Origin: Chryseobacterium bernardetii
Lineage (GTDB): Bacteria > Bacteroidota > Bacteroidia > Flavobacteriales > Weeksellaceae
DNA length: 64,000 nt
NCBI RefSeq assembly: GCF_003815975.1
Contig: NZ_CP033932.1
Coordinates: forward strand, 2,585,501-2,649,500
Direction of reading: 5' to 3'
Below are positions 25,069 through 32,672 of this stretch, in pieces; position 1 is the stretch's first letter; each line of letters begins with the position of its first letter. The notes under the pieces are model-generated. The model was given only the letters and a program-made list of their open reading frames with translations, had not been told where the DNA came from and did no database searches. Both the position numbers and the translations under genes were made by a program.

Positions 25069-25914
25069 ATGAACGGACAAAATTTTAAAAAAAAAGTTGA
25101 TCAACTTTGGAAAGATCTTTCAACAGCAGTAGATCAAATCAACAGAAGTGAGAATGATATTGTGATTCGCACAGAAGAAATTCTGATGGAAACAGACGCT
25201 TCTATAAGACAATTGAAAGACCTATTGCGCCAATATCAGTTTCCGGACTGGAGTAATGAAATATATTTCTTTAAAAACACCAAACCACAGTTCGTAGCAG
25301 TATATATCTACTATTCCAAAGTTTTAGCCATTGAAGCCTCAAAACCCTACGCAGATTCGCAAGCGTTAAGATCGTATTATGAAAACGAGAGATCCAATCT
25401 TTTATATTTCTATAATGAGCAAAGGGACTTCATCAGTTATTATCGTCGTAAATCGACATATCTTGACAAAAAATATTTCGTTCGGCTCAAATTTGATTTT
25501 AAGTTGAAGCTCAGTCCGGAACTGTACAGTTATGATGAGGAATTTTCCACATCTCACGACCATATTGTATCCCAAATTATAGCAAATGATCTTTTAGAAC
25601 AATATTTAACAAATAAAATTGATTCAAAAGAGAGTAGAGAAAACTCTATTAACCATATTAAGAATCTGGAATGGACGGCTCCGAAAGTTGCCCTTATTGA
25701 GTTGTTGTATGCAGTTCATCAAACGAAGTGCTTTAATGGAGGTCATTCAGATCTTGCGGAAATATTCCGCTGGGCAGAAAATTCACTAAATATTGGTCTA
25801 GGGAATTATCACAAAACATTCAGTGAAATACGGTTAAGAAAAACGGATAGAACAAAATTTTTGTCATTGCTTCAGCATAATTTTAATCAGTATTTGGATG
25901 ACTTAGACCTGTAG
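25069..25914 (+). CDS. rteC: RteC-family conjugative-element regulator
   Basis: This 281-residue protein resembles RteC of CTnDOT-type elements: an N-terminal coiled segment, the central KTKPQFVAVYIYYSKVLAIE-like block, a YYRRKSTYLDKKYFVR motif, and a C-terminal helix-rich domain (ECFNGG-type KCFNGG, then EIFRWAENSLNIGLGNYHKTFSEIRLRK) that includes the DNA-binding part. In CTnDOT, RteC binds inverted repeats upstream of the excision operon and activates it. Here two identical stem-loops lie downstream, before an excisionase-like gene, matching that arrangement. No rteA/rteB two-component pair is in the window. Confidence 0.85.
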   Translation: MNGQNFKKKVDQLWKDLSTAVDQINRSENDIVIRTEEILMETDASIRQLKDLLRQYQFPDWSNEIYFFKNTKPQFVAVYIYYSKVLAIEASKPYADSQALRSYYENERSNLLYFYNEQRDFISYYRRKSTYLDKKYFVRLKFDFKLKLSPELYSYDEEFSTSHDHIVSQIIANDLLEQYLTNKIDSKESRENSINHIKNLEWTAPKVALIELLYAVHQTKCFNGGHSDLAEIFRWAENSLNIGLGNYHKTFSEIRLRKTDRTKFLSLLQHNFNQYLDDLDL

Positions 25915-26098
25915 GAGAACTAGTTTCTACACAAAATTCTCCAATTTCAAATAGGATCATATTCTATTTTTACCAGTAATAACATATAACACCTTAAGCT
26001 GTTTTAATATCGACGGTCTGTCGCTTCAGAGCTATTATCGTTTATAATTCTAACGATTGACCTATGAAAATAGTGTTTTACAGGAATTGTAATTGTAA

Positions 26099-26132
26099 AT
26101 CTTTCGGTAGTATCGATGAGCTACCGAAAGAT
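26099..26132. promoter_or_regulatory. Stem-loop 1, ATCTTTCGGTAG type
   Basis: ATCTTTCGGTAG (26099-26110) and CTACCGAAAGAT (26121-26132) are perfect reverse complements around a 10-nt loop. The same arms recur at 26438-26471, about 340 bp further on. A candidate binding site for RteC or the excisionase-like HTH protein. Confidence 0.6.
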
Positions 26133-26185
26133 CTTCTTTGCGATTTACTAATAAAGCAGCTTTATACACAACATTACCAACGAGA

Positions 26186-26282
26186 TTGCTATTAAGACTG
26201 TAGTTAAAAGTTTTTCAAGCTAATTTGAATTCGATCAAGATAATTCTTAAAAATGTTGTGAAAACTATAGTCTTAATGGCAA
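26186..26282. repeat. 20-bp-arm inverted repeat with G-U compensations
   Basis: Arms 26186-26205 and 26263-26282 are complementary at 18 of 20 positions. Both mismatches would be G-U pairs if transcribed, leaving a continuous 20-bp RNA stem with a 57-nt loop. It lies between the twin stem-loops. Confidence 0.5.
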
Positions 26283-26437
26283 GAAATAAAAAATTTATAT
26301 AAATATTGAATGATAATCTAATAAAAGTGTTGCTTATCGCAATGCATTGTATGTTTTTTTCACAATTTCAAAAAAAAACAGTTTAATCACCATTAACCAT
26401 TGATCTAAAACTCCATACTCAAAGGATGTATAAGAGA

Positions 26438-26471
26438 ATCTTTCGGTAGTACCGAGAAACTACCGAAAGAT
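26438..26471. promoter_or_regulatory. Stem-loop 2, ATCTTTCGGTAG type
   Basis: ATCTTTCGGTAGT (26438-26450) and ACTACCGAAAGAT (26459-26471) pair perfectly around an 8-nt loop, 44 bp before the excisionase-like start. The arms are the same as stem-loop 1 but the loop differs, as expected for a repeated operator rather than a duplicated segment. Confidence 0.6.
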
Positions 26472-26515
26472 ATTAAGCGTGATTTTGAAATTTTGTCAAA
26501 CAAAATAATTGACAA

Positions 26516-26779
26516 ATGGCAATATCTATTATCACCAAGGAGGATCTTCAGCAATTTAAAATTGAATTGCTGGAAGCTATCAAAGAACTATTACAAGGTA
26601 ATACTACAGAACAAAAATTGTGGCTTCGCACCTCTGAGGTCAAGAAGATGCTTAATATCTCTTCAGGCACATTACAAAACCTAAGAATTAATGGTACACT
26701 ATCTTATAGTAAAATTGGAGGGACGTTGTATTACAATTACAAGGATATTGAGAAACTATTGAAAGATTTCAAACATTAA
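26516..26779 (+). CDS. Excisionase-like helix-turn-helix protein
   Basis: This 87-residue protein has an N-terminal helix and a MerR-type/HTH_17 winged domain: LWLRTSEVKKMLNISSGTLQ, then LRINGTLSYSKIGGTLYYNY. This is the standard small DNA-binding protein of Bacteroidetes conjugative elements, where relatives act in excision or as regulators. It heads a compact run of replication-type genes on the plus strand. Stem-loop 2 lies directly upstream, suggesting tight control. Confidence 0.8.
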   Translation: MAISIITKEDLQQFKIELLEAIKELLQGNTTEQKLWLRTSEVKKMLNISSGTLQNLRINGTLSYSKIGGTLYYNYKDIEKLLKDFKH

Positions 26780-26795
26780 TTGATAGTCAACAGTT

Positions 26796-27350
26796 ATGAA
26801 GCAATCTAAAAATATCATCAGTTTCTTTGGCTCTTTTATTCAGGACAGCCGGATGTATCCTTCACATATCAGCTTATATGTTTCGCTTTTCCAATTGTGG
26901 AGTTCGAACAAATTTCAAAATCCCTTTCGTATCTGTCGCGAAGAATTAATGAAGCTAAGTAAAATTAAATCTTTTGCGACCTACCATAAATGTATTAATG
27001 AGATACATAATGCCGGATTTATTAATTATTCGCCGAGCTACAATTCTTACGAAGGAAGCTCGATTGAAATTATTGATTTTGAAACTGTAGATAAGAACAA
27101 AAATGAAATAAGCTTGGAAGAAAAAAACCTACAAGAGGAAAAAATTAATTTTTCAATACCGATGCTTTATGAGATTGAAATGTATTTCAATGAACGGGAT
27201 GTAGTATCTGAAGAAGCGTACCAATTTTATTCATTGTATCAATCTAAGGATTGGAGATTGACAAATAGTAATCCAATGAAATGCTGGAAATCAGCTGCAA
27301 GAAATTGGATTTCTAAAATCAAAAACATTAATCAAAACCAGAATCTATGA
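26796..27350 (+). CDS. Winged-helix protein, replication type (paralogue of 27602 gene)
   Basis: A 184-residue protein with an N-terminal winged-helix-like block (ISLYVSLFQLWSSNKFQNPF, then ICREELMKLSKIKSFATYHKC) and a C-terminal segment with NPMKCWKSAARNWISKI. That last pattern (polar-Pro-x-x-x-WK...W) recurs at the end of the 27602 gene product and in phage replisome organisers. Likely binds DNA at the element's origin or regulates the module. It starts 16 bp after the excisionase-like gene and overlaps the next start by 4 bp. Confidence 0.6.
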   Translation: MKQSKNIISFFGSFIQDSRMYPSHISLYVSLFQLWSSNKFQNPFRICREELMKLSKIKSFATYHKCINEIHNAGFINYSPSYNSYEGSSIEIIDFETVDKNKNEISLEEKNLQEEKINFSIPMLYEIEMYFNERDVVSEEAYQFYSLYQSKDWRLTNSNPMKCWKSAARNWISKIKNINQNQNL

Positions 27351-27598
27351 AAGTGATTAATCTTAAAACCCCAATCTGCGATTTGACTGTTGGAGAATTC
27401 TTAGAAATATTAAAGAATGTGGTAGCAGAACAGAAATACGAATACGGGCTAAAAGGGTTAGCTAAAATTCTTGGATGCTCAATTTCAAAAGCTTCTGAAA
27501 TAAAATCTTCGGGAATTTTGGATAAGGCGATTATTCAAAAGGGCAATATAATCATCATTGATAAGGAAAAGGCTTTGAAGCTTTTTGCGCAGAAGTAA
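27347..27598 (+). CDS. DUF3853-family protein
   Basis: This 83-residue protein has the DUF3853 pattern: LKTPICDLTVGEFLEILKNV at the N-terminus, then YGLKGLAKILGCSISKASEI and a short hydrophobic end with ALKLF. The second part reads as a helix-turn-helix, so it probably binds DNA. Family members are found almost only in Bacteroidetes conjugative elements. Overlaps the preceding gene (ATGA) and is followed 3 bp later by the next one. Confidence 0.8.
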   Translation: MKVINLKTPICDLTVGEFLEILKNVVAEQKYEYGLKGLAKILGCSISKASEIKSSGILDKAIIQKGNIIIIDKEKALKLFAQK

Positions 27599-27601
27599 GA
27601 G

Positions 27602-28237
27602 ATGTATTACCTAGAATTAATACAACGGTTTTGGGACTTTAATCGGATTGCCAAAATAAGTCCTACTGAGATTGCTGTGTATTTGTATCTGCTTAAAATT
27701 GGTTATGAAAAGGACCGCTATGATTTTAAAACCTCTGATGTAGAATTAGCAAAAGAGTTGGGCTTGACCAGAGTTACCATCAAATCTTCAAAAGAGAAGC
27801 TCAAAAATAGAGGATTAATACAATTTCAGACCAGCAATGGGCTTCCTTGTTACTACCGTTTGCTATTAGACTATTCTTTTCAGACTGAACCGGAAACAAA
27901 AGAAGAAAAAAAAGGCACTGACACTGAAAATCTCCTAGAAGCGGCATCTTTAGAAATTTCTCCGATAATTGAAGACGTAGCCAATGAAAGTAGCATAATC
28001 CCTTCTTTGCAGGAATTTATGAGTTATGCAAAGGCATTGGAAAGCTACGAATCTCAATTGGATTTTTCCATTGAAAAAAAATATAAAAGCTGGGTAGATA
28101 AAGGATGGAAAAATGCATTTAATCGTCCAATCAGTAATTGGAAAGCAACACTAAAAAGTGCACTGCCTTATATGAATAATTCAAATGTAGACAATCCAAT
28201 TTCACTAAAAGACATTCCAAATATAAAGCACCCCTAA
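27602..28237 (+). CDS. Winged-helix replication-organiser-like protein
   Basis: This 211-residue protein has an N-terminal winged helix (ISPTEIAVYLYLLKIGYEKD, then ELAKELGLTRVTIKSSKEKL and NRGLIQFQTSNG), a variable Glu-rich linker, and a C-terminal helical segment YKSWVDKGWKNAFNRPISNW-type ending in KATLKSALPYM. The end resembles primosome/replisome-organiser tails in phages. In this cluster, with an initiator, iterons and a primase, a role in loading replication proteins is plausible. Confidence 0.6.
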   Translation: MYYLELIQRFWDFNRIAKISPTEIAVYLYLLKIGYEKDRYDFKTSDVELAKELGLTRVTIKSSKEKLKNRGLIQFQTSNGLPCYYRLLLDYSFQTEPETKEEKKGTDTENLLEAASLEISPIIEDVANESSIIPSLQEFMSYAKALESYESQLDFSIEKKYKSWVDKGWKNAFNRPISNWKATLKSALPYMNNSNVDNPISLKDIPNIKHP

Positions 28238-28276
28238 CTCAGAATTAATAATCATTAAATCAAATTTCAAAAAGTA

Positions 28277-28498
28277 ATGAGTAAAAAAGAAGTTACAATA
28301 TCCGATTTAAAACCTGGACAAAAGGTTTGTATCAATGGTATGCTTGCAGAATATAAAGGCATCCAAAAAGTGCGAATTTTCAATTTGGGTAAAGCTGACA
28401 AAAGAGTTTTTAAAGGAGAAGAAGTTAATATTTTTAAATATTACAGCTTAGCTGATGGCTCGAAAACGCTTAAAAGTGAAAAAATTAAATTGATTTAG
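28277..28498 (+). CDS. Small protein of the replication module, unknown
   Basis: A 73-residue protein with SDLKPGQKVCINGMLAEYKG, a small beta-barrel-like composition, and YYSLADGSKTLKSEKIKLI at the end. No family is recognised. It lies between the winged-helix gene and the initiator gene on the same strand, so it is probably cotranscribed. A nucleic-acid-binding SH3-like fold is possible but not shown. Confidence 0.5.
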   Translation: MSKKEVTISDLKPGQKVCINGMLAEYKGIQKVRIFNLGKADKRVFKGEEVNIFKYYSLADGSKTLKSEKIKLI

Positions 28499-28557
28499 TC
28501 CTGCCAGTCAATTTGAAATATAGTTAGATTAAATCATAAAATATCTTAAACAATAGA

Positions 28558-29655
28558 ATGGCTAATCCAGATAAGGATTTTCGATTAATCCGTAACAAAT
28601 TTGAAATCAAGAATGAAATCGTTCAGGAAAGAATACGGGTTGGAAATCGTTTTGTTGATGATTTTATTTTCGATGATAACGAAGCTGCGGATATTCCAAT
28701 TAATGCGTTACGTGTTATTTTCAATATTATTTCAATTATCAGCAATGAACAGTTTCGTCCGGAAGACCGACCTAAGCAACTATCGCTTTTTGATGAAGAG
28801 TTTGAAACGGATAACAATATTTTTGCTTCCATTAGAATAAGAAACAGTAAAATTTCACCAAGTGGTTCAACACAACAGGTCGTTGATGCATATGAGTTTC
28901 TTGCACGATTCAAAATGGGTTGGTATAAATCTTTGAACTCGAAAGGGAAAGAAATTAAAACTTTCGGTGGATTGATTTCTGCACCCAGTTATGACAAACG
29001 AGGTTATACTACATTTTTAGTCAGCAGTTATTGGCTTAAGCAGCTGTTAGTCATTCCTGAATACAACTACATTTTATATAATTTGGTTTACAGTGTAAGA
29101 AACAATAAGCATATTATTTTTGCCATCTGGCTTTCAAAAATACCTGAAAGTGGAACAGTTCTAAAGTTATCGACATTGAACAAAAAATTTGGACTTAACT
29201 ATAAAACAGCCAATGATTTCTGTTTTAAGTTTCTAAAACTTGCAAGAATCAGCTTGGATAAATATAATAGTTTGTCTTTCAACTACCAGTACAAAGGGGA
29301 TTCTATCTTTATATTTCCTTACAAAACCAAAATGAGTTCAGATGTTTTAATGTCCGAAAACTCAAAAAAAACACCTAAAATCACTAAAAGATTAAGCTAT
29401 TTCCGGAAAAGATTTGGCTTACAGGAAAATGAAATGAATCAATTCTTTCATCAATACAGAAATATTCCCCAAACCCGAATATTAATAGAGAAAGCTTTTA
29501 CTAGGTTCATTAAAATCTGCAGATTAAAAAAAATACAGTCTGTCACATTTCGGGGGATAGCCTTTTTACAGGAAATTCAGAAGCTTGTTATAGAAATATA
29601 TCAGGAGAGTAGAACTGGAAAATTAATTCCCAATGGTTATCCGATAATACTGTGA
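28558..29655 (+). CDS. Replication initiator, Rep_3/RepB-like
   Basis: This 365-residue protein fits the two-winged-helix layout of iteron-binding initiators. In the first half, INALRVIFNIISII and the block FGGLISAPSYDKRGYTTFLV resemble the Rep_3 pattern of an N-terminal domain ending in a beta-hairpin; YNLVYSVRNNKHIIFAIWLS follows. In the second half, LKLSTLNKKFGLNYKTANDF and then FKFLKLARISLDKY form a second winged helix. A basic tail with another helical region follows. Seven copies of an 18-bp repeat begin 1 bp after its stop. Assignment rests on this layout and the iterons; no closer homologue was checked. Confidence 0.65.
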   Translation: MANPDKDFRLIRNKFEIKNEIVQERIRVGNRFVDDFIFDDNEAADIPINALRVIFNIISIISNEQFRPEDRPKQLSLFDEEFETDNNIFASIRIRNSKISPSGSTQQVVDAYEFLARFKMGWYKSLNSKGKEIKTFGGLISAPSYDKRGYTTFLVSSYWLKQLLVIPEYNYILYNLVYSVRNNKHIIFAIWLSKIPESGTVLKLSTLNKKFGLNYKTANDFCFKFLKLARISLDKYNSLSFNYQYKGDSIFIFPYKTKMSSDVLMSENSKKTPKITKRLSYFRKRFGLQENEMNQFFHQYRNIPQTRILIEKAFTRFIKICRLKKIQSVTFRGIAFLQEIQKLVIEIYQESRTGKLIPNGYPIIL

Positions 29656-29656
29656 A

Positions 29657-29942
29657 TTCGGAATTGCGCTCATTCTGATTTCGGAATTGCGGTAGCTGAA
29701 GTTAAAAAAATCTTAAAATATGAAATTTTCAGTTATTGTTTTCGGAATTGCGCTCATTCCAAAATATTAAATACCACTAAAAGTGATAGCTAATCATAAA
29801 ATCGTGAAGAACTGCGAGAATTTATAAGCAATTAAAAAAGGCATTTCGGAATTGCACTCATTCCAAAATGTGGGTTTTCTCGGAATTGCGCTCATTTCGA
29901 TTTCGGAATTGTACTCATTTTAAATTCGGAATTGCACTCATT
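29657..29942 (+). repeat. Iteron array (seven 18-bp direct repeats), putative replication origin
   Basis: The unit is TTCGGAATTGCGCTCATT with small variations, starting at 29657, 29680 (degenerate), 29741, 29845, 29879, 29902 and 29925. Four of the seven lie in two runs at 23-bp intervals, about two helical turns, and the others are more widely spaced. The array follows the Rep-like gene directly and precedes the primase gene. Surroundings are AT-rich. This is the usual form of an iteron origin on plasmids. Confidence 0.8.
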
Positions 29943-30073
29943 CGAAAAATACTTGAAATCCTTTGTGGTAAGACGATATAGCGATTTACTAAAAGTATAT
30001 TAAAAGATGATAAAAGGTTTTTTTTATCTAAAAGGAAAATGAAGATGAAAAATTTGCTTTAAAAAGAAAAAAA

Positions 30074-30907
30074 ATGAATTGCGAAGAAATAAAACAAAAA
30101 ATAGGAATCAGAACAGTTTTGGAGTCGTTCAACTTATTTCCATCCAAAGAAAACCGAAGAACAGCTTTTTACTTTGCAATTGACAGAGAGGAGAGGACAC
30201 CAAGTTTATCTGTTGATTTTGTAAAAAATAAGGCATTTGATTTCGGGACCGGCAAAAGTTATGATGTGATTTCAATTGTGCAGCAAATTAATCAATGTTC
30301 TGTTTCTGATGCTTTGAAATACTTGGCAAAGTTTGACTTTTTTCTCCGGAATGATATTCAGAAAGTGGAGTCTAATCAAGAAGTGGAATACGAAATCTTA
30401 AAAACGAGTGAAATTAGGCACTTTGCATTAGTTCAGTATTTAACATCACGTAGAGTTTATGAGCAAAAGGATTTGGTCAAAGAGGTTCATTACAAAATGA
30501 ATGGCAAAAAGTATTTTGGAATAGGCTTTTTAAACGACTCTGGTGGTTTTGAAATACGAAACAAATATTCTAAAATCTGTTTGGGTAAGAAAGATGTTAC
30601 ATTGATAAAAACTCAAAACAACTTTGATGAAATTGCAATCTTTGAAGGCTTTTTCGATTACCTGACTTACAGAAATATGGAAAAAGAACAAAGCACAGAT
30701 TATCTTATTCTCAACTCTACGTCAATGCTTTTTAAAATTGAAAACGAATTGAAGAAGTATGATAAAATCTCATTGTTTTTAGATAATGATTCCAACGGAA
30801 AATCTGTCAAAACGAAAATCGAAAATCAATATAAGAATGTGGAAGACTGTTCTTTGATTTACAACGGTTTTGAAGATTTGAATAAATGGTATTGCGAACG
30901 AAAATAG
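30074..30907 (+). CDS. Toprim-domain primase-like protein
   Basis: This 277-residue protein has an N-terminal CHC2-like region (REERTPSLSVDFVKNKAFDF, then GKSYDVISIVQQINQCSVSD) without the Cys/His zinc ligands of classical DnaG, and a C-terminal toprim fold: IAIFEGFFDYLTYRN, with E for metal, then KISLFLDNDSNGKS containing the DxD-type motif. It likely synthesises primers for the element's own replication or for complementary-strand synthesis after transfer. Located right after the iterons, which supports an element-encoded replication role. Confidence 0.75.
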   Translation: MNCEEIKQKIGIRTVLESFNLFPSKENRRTAFYFAIDREERTPSLSVDFVKNKAFDFGTGKSYDVISIVQQINQCSVSDALKYLAKFDFFLRNDIQKVESNQEVEYEILKTSEIRHFALVQYLTSRRVYEQKDLVKEVHYKMNGKKYFGIGFLNDSGGFEIRNKYSKICLGKKDVTLIKTQNNFDEIAIFEGFFDYLTYRNMEKEQSTDYLILNSTSMLFKIENELKKYDKISLFLDNDSNGKSVKTKIENQYKNVEDCSLIYNGFEDLNKWYCERK

Positions 30908-31011
30908 AGATTGTTTAATCAAAAAAGAAATATTTTCGATACGGTTTTCCGTAATGCAATTAGAATATTAATGATGACCTTTAAAACTGTTTAACAAAAA
31001 AAAATACTTTT

Positions 31012-31158
31012 ATGGAAACAGTTAAGGCTATTAAGCCAGGTCCAAAACCTAAAAAAGAAGATGGAACGCCCGATAGAAGACCTCGGGTAACTCCACCAAA
31101 CCAACCGAAGCATCCGGATTTGAAGCCGCATACGCACAAACCCGGAGATTCCAAGTAG
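31012..31158 (+). CDS. 48-residue Pro/Lys-rich protein
   Basis: An ATG at 31012 opens a 48-codon frame with a strongly biased, uninterrupted composition: AIKPGPKPKKEDGTPDRRPR, then TPPNQPKHPDLKPHTHKPG. It is probably disordered and basic, perhaps nucleic-acid binding. A hairpin terminator follows immediately. It lies tail-to-tail with the histone H1-like gene. The function is unknown; composition and the terminator support it being expressed. Confidence 0.55.
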   Translation: METVKAIKPGPKPKKEDGTPDRRPRVTPPNQPKHPDLKPHTHKPGDSK

Positions 31159-31165
31159 TAAAAAC

Positions 31166-31198
31166 AAATCCCAACTGAAAAGCTGGGATTTATTTTTT
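31166..31198. terminator. Bidirectional terminator
   Basis: AAATCCCA (31166-31173) pairs with TGGGATTT (31184-31191). On the plus strand it is followed by TATTTTTTAT, and on the minus strand by a T-rich run, so it can end both the 31012 gene and the minus-strand histone-like gene. Confidence 0.8.
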
Positions 31199-31203
31199 AT
31201 CAA

Positions 31204-31380
31204 TTATTTCTTAGATTCTTCAACAGAGATTTTTCTAAAGTCTTTAAATAATTTACTCAGTTCCAAAGCAGATTTTCTTGCTCTAGTTCCGGCTGCTTTG
31301 TTTCCTTTTTCAACTTGTTGGTTTGCTTCTGTAGTGAACGCCTCAAATTCTGCGTTGATTTTTTCGATAAGTTCTTTCAT
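31204..31380 (-). CDS. Histone H1-like protein
   Basis: The minus-strand ATG at 31380 opens a 58-codon frame: MKELIEKINAEFEAFTTEAN, then QQVEKGNKAAGTRARKSALE and LSKLFKDFRKISVEESKK. This matches the short Bacteroidetes histone H1-like (Hc1-related) family, with a helical N-terminal half and a basic AGTRARK centre. Expected to bind and condense DNA. It may silence or package the element, as nucleoid-associated proteins do on plasmids. Faces the replication module and shares its terminator. Confidence 0.75.
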   Translation of the reverse strand: MKELIEKINAEFEAFTTEANQQVEKGNKAAGTRARKSALELSKLFKDFRKISVEESKK

Positions 31381-31640
31381 AAGGTATGTTTATATATTTA
31401 ATAAGTCCGCAAATATAAATTTTTATTCCTTTCTATAAGCACTTTTAAGCCTATTTGTAAATTTTTATAGAATCATAAATGATTAAACGACTTGAATTTC
31501 ATTTTAGAAAAATGAGACTGTAAAAAACGGATTTTTTTAATGGATTTTCCTTTGTTTTCCGTTGACAAAAACGTCATTGAACCAATTCATCACTGTGGTT
31601 TGTGCTTTTTACTATTGCAAATGTAGGACAGCATCATTCA
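31381..31640. other. Intergenic region upstream of the histone-like gene
   Basis: AT-rich, with no gene. CAAATATA at 31410-31417 is TATATTTG on the minus strand, a possible -7 box for the histone H1-like gene. No convincing -33 partner was seen. Confidence 0.35.
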
Positions 31641-31738
31641 CTCAAAAAAATCTTTTTGGGTTTCTACAAAAATTCTTTCCACTATGCTCCAATAATTTTT
31701 CCAGACACTCCTAAATCCTTCGGACAAAAAGATTTCAA
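31641..31738 (+). repeat. Repeat A, copy 1 (operon leader before ssb)
   Basis: About 98 bp nearly identical to 38135-38231. The outer ends are inverted: AAATCTTTTTG (31648-31658) with CAAAAAGATTT (31725-31735), so a transcript or single strand can fold into a long hairpin. The last 35 bases are exactly shared between the copies, as are the first 26 or so. It precedes the ssb-PRTRC operon by about 300 bp. Confidence 0.8.
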
Positions 31739-32039
31739 GCCCGATTCAACACTGTAATCCACTACGGGAAGTGAATCGGGTTTTGTGTGCCTGATGCTTT
31801 CCTATAATCATCGGCAAAGAAAAAGCCGGAACCTCAGTTATACGAATCAATTCAACTCAAGACGTTCTTTGACATCAACGAAAAAACAAATGGAAAAACA
31901 ACAGAATATACTGTTTTTCAAAACTTAAATATAAAAAAGAGAGCCGAGTGTCCTCGATACCAAATCAAATCACTCAGAATTTAAAATTAAAACAATCAAG
32001 AATTATCAACAAAATTTTAACAAAATAAATCGAAACATT
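31739..32039. other. Leader region between repeat A and ssb
   Basis: No gene of useful length. An inverted run CCCGATTCAACACTG / GTGAATCGGG (about 31740-31780) forms a further hairpin. The ssb promoter is presumably here, but I could not identify it. Confidence 0.35.
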
Positions 32040-32438
32040 ATGAGTACAATTATCGGTAGAGTTACCAAAAACGCAGAAATCAGCATTTTAAAAAATGACA
32101 AACAAGTAGTTAATTTTTCAGTAGCTATTAATGACAGCTACAAAAATAAACAAGGAGAAAAGGTGGAGCAGACCACTTATTATAATTGCGCATATTGGCA
32201 AAGTCCTAATGTCGCAAAATCTTTAACTAAAGGGACTTTGGTAGAACTATCAGGCAGAACGAGTTCAAATGCGTGGATAGGTAAGGATGGAGAGATAAGG
32301 TCTGGATTAAACTTCCATACTTCAAACATAAAGTTTCACGGAGGAGGAAAACGAGAAGGTGTACAAAACTTTGTGACAGAAAAAGCACAAGACAAAAAAA
32401 CATTTGCAGAAGATACAGACGACGATTTACCATTTTAA
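32040..32438 (+). CDS. ssb: Single-stranded DNA-binding protein
   Basis: This 132-residue protein has an N-terminal OB-fold with the SSB signature: IIGRVTKNAEISILKNDKQV, then VNFSVAINDSYKNKQGEK, TTYYNCAYWQ and a glycine-rich linker. The acidic C-terminal tip DTDDDLPF recruits partner proteins. It is the first gene of an operon behind repeat A. Element-encoded SSBs protect the incoming single strand during conjugation and can damp the recipient's SOS response; this is the usual role in plasmid leading regions. Confidence 0.95.
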   Translation: MSTIIGRVTKNAEISILKNDKQVVNFSVAINDSYKNKQGEKVEQTTYYNCAYWQSPNVAKSLTKGTLVELSGRTSSNAWIGKDGEIRSGLNFHTSNIKFHGGGKREGVQNFVTEKAQDKKTFAEDTDDDLPF

Positions 32439-32450
32439 TTACTCAAAATT

Positions 32451-32660
32451 ATGGAAGCACAATTTAATTTTCAGATAAAGCAGAAAAAAGATGAAAGAGA
32501 ATGGGAGGACATCGAAGTCTATTATGTAACCAATTGCGACAGAATCACAGCAATACGATACGCAAGAAATATTTCCAAAATTTTCAAGTCGGAAATTCGA
32601 TTGACACAAGGTAAAGAACCTTTTAGAACAAGTGGAACTTATATCTATGAAAACAACTAA
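32451..32660 (+). CDS. Small protein after ssb, unknown
   Basis: A 69-residue protein starting 12 bp after ssb: FQIKQKKDEREWEDIEVYYV, then RITAIRYARNISKIFKSEIR. Mixed alpha/beta composition, no signal peptide or membrane segment, no recognised family. Position in the operon makes it a probable helper of the incoming-DNA stage. Confidence 0.6.
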   Translation: MEAQFNFQIKQKKDEREWEDIEVYYVTNCDRITAIRYARNISKIFKSEIRLTQGKEPFRTSGTYIYENN

Positions 32661-32672
32661 AATTAGAAAAAT

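Larger units (their letters stand above)
25915..26515. other. 600-bp regulatory region between rteC and the excisionase-like gene
   Basis: Contains no gene but three inverted repeats: twin 12-13-bp stem-loops (26099-26132, 26438-26471) and a 20-bp-arm imperfect pair (26186-26282). The amount of symmetric structure suggests a control hub for excision or replication. Confidence 0.5.

Noticed and set aside
29657..29942. Possible CRISPR array
   Set aside because: The repeat unit is only 18 bp, spacing is irregular (5 to 86 bp between units), there are no cas genes, and a Rep-like gene is adjacent. This is an iteron array.
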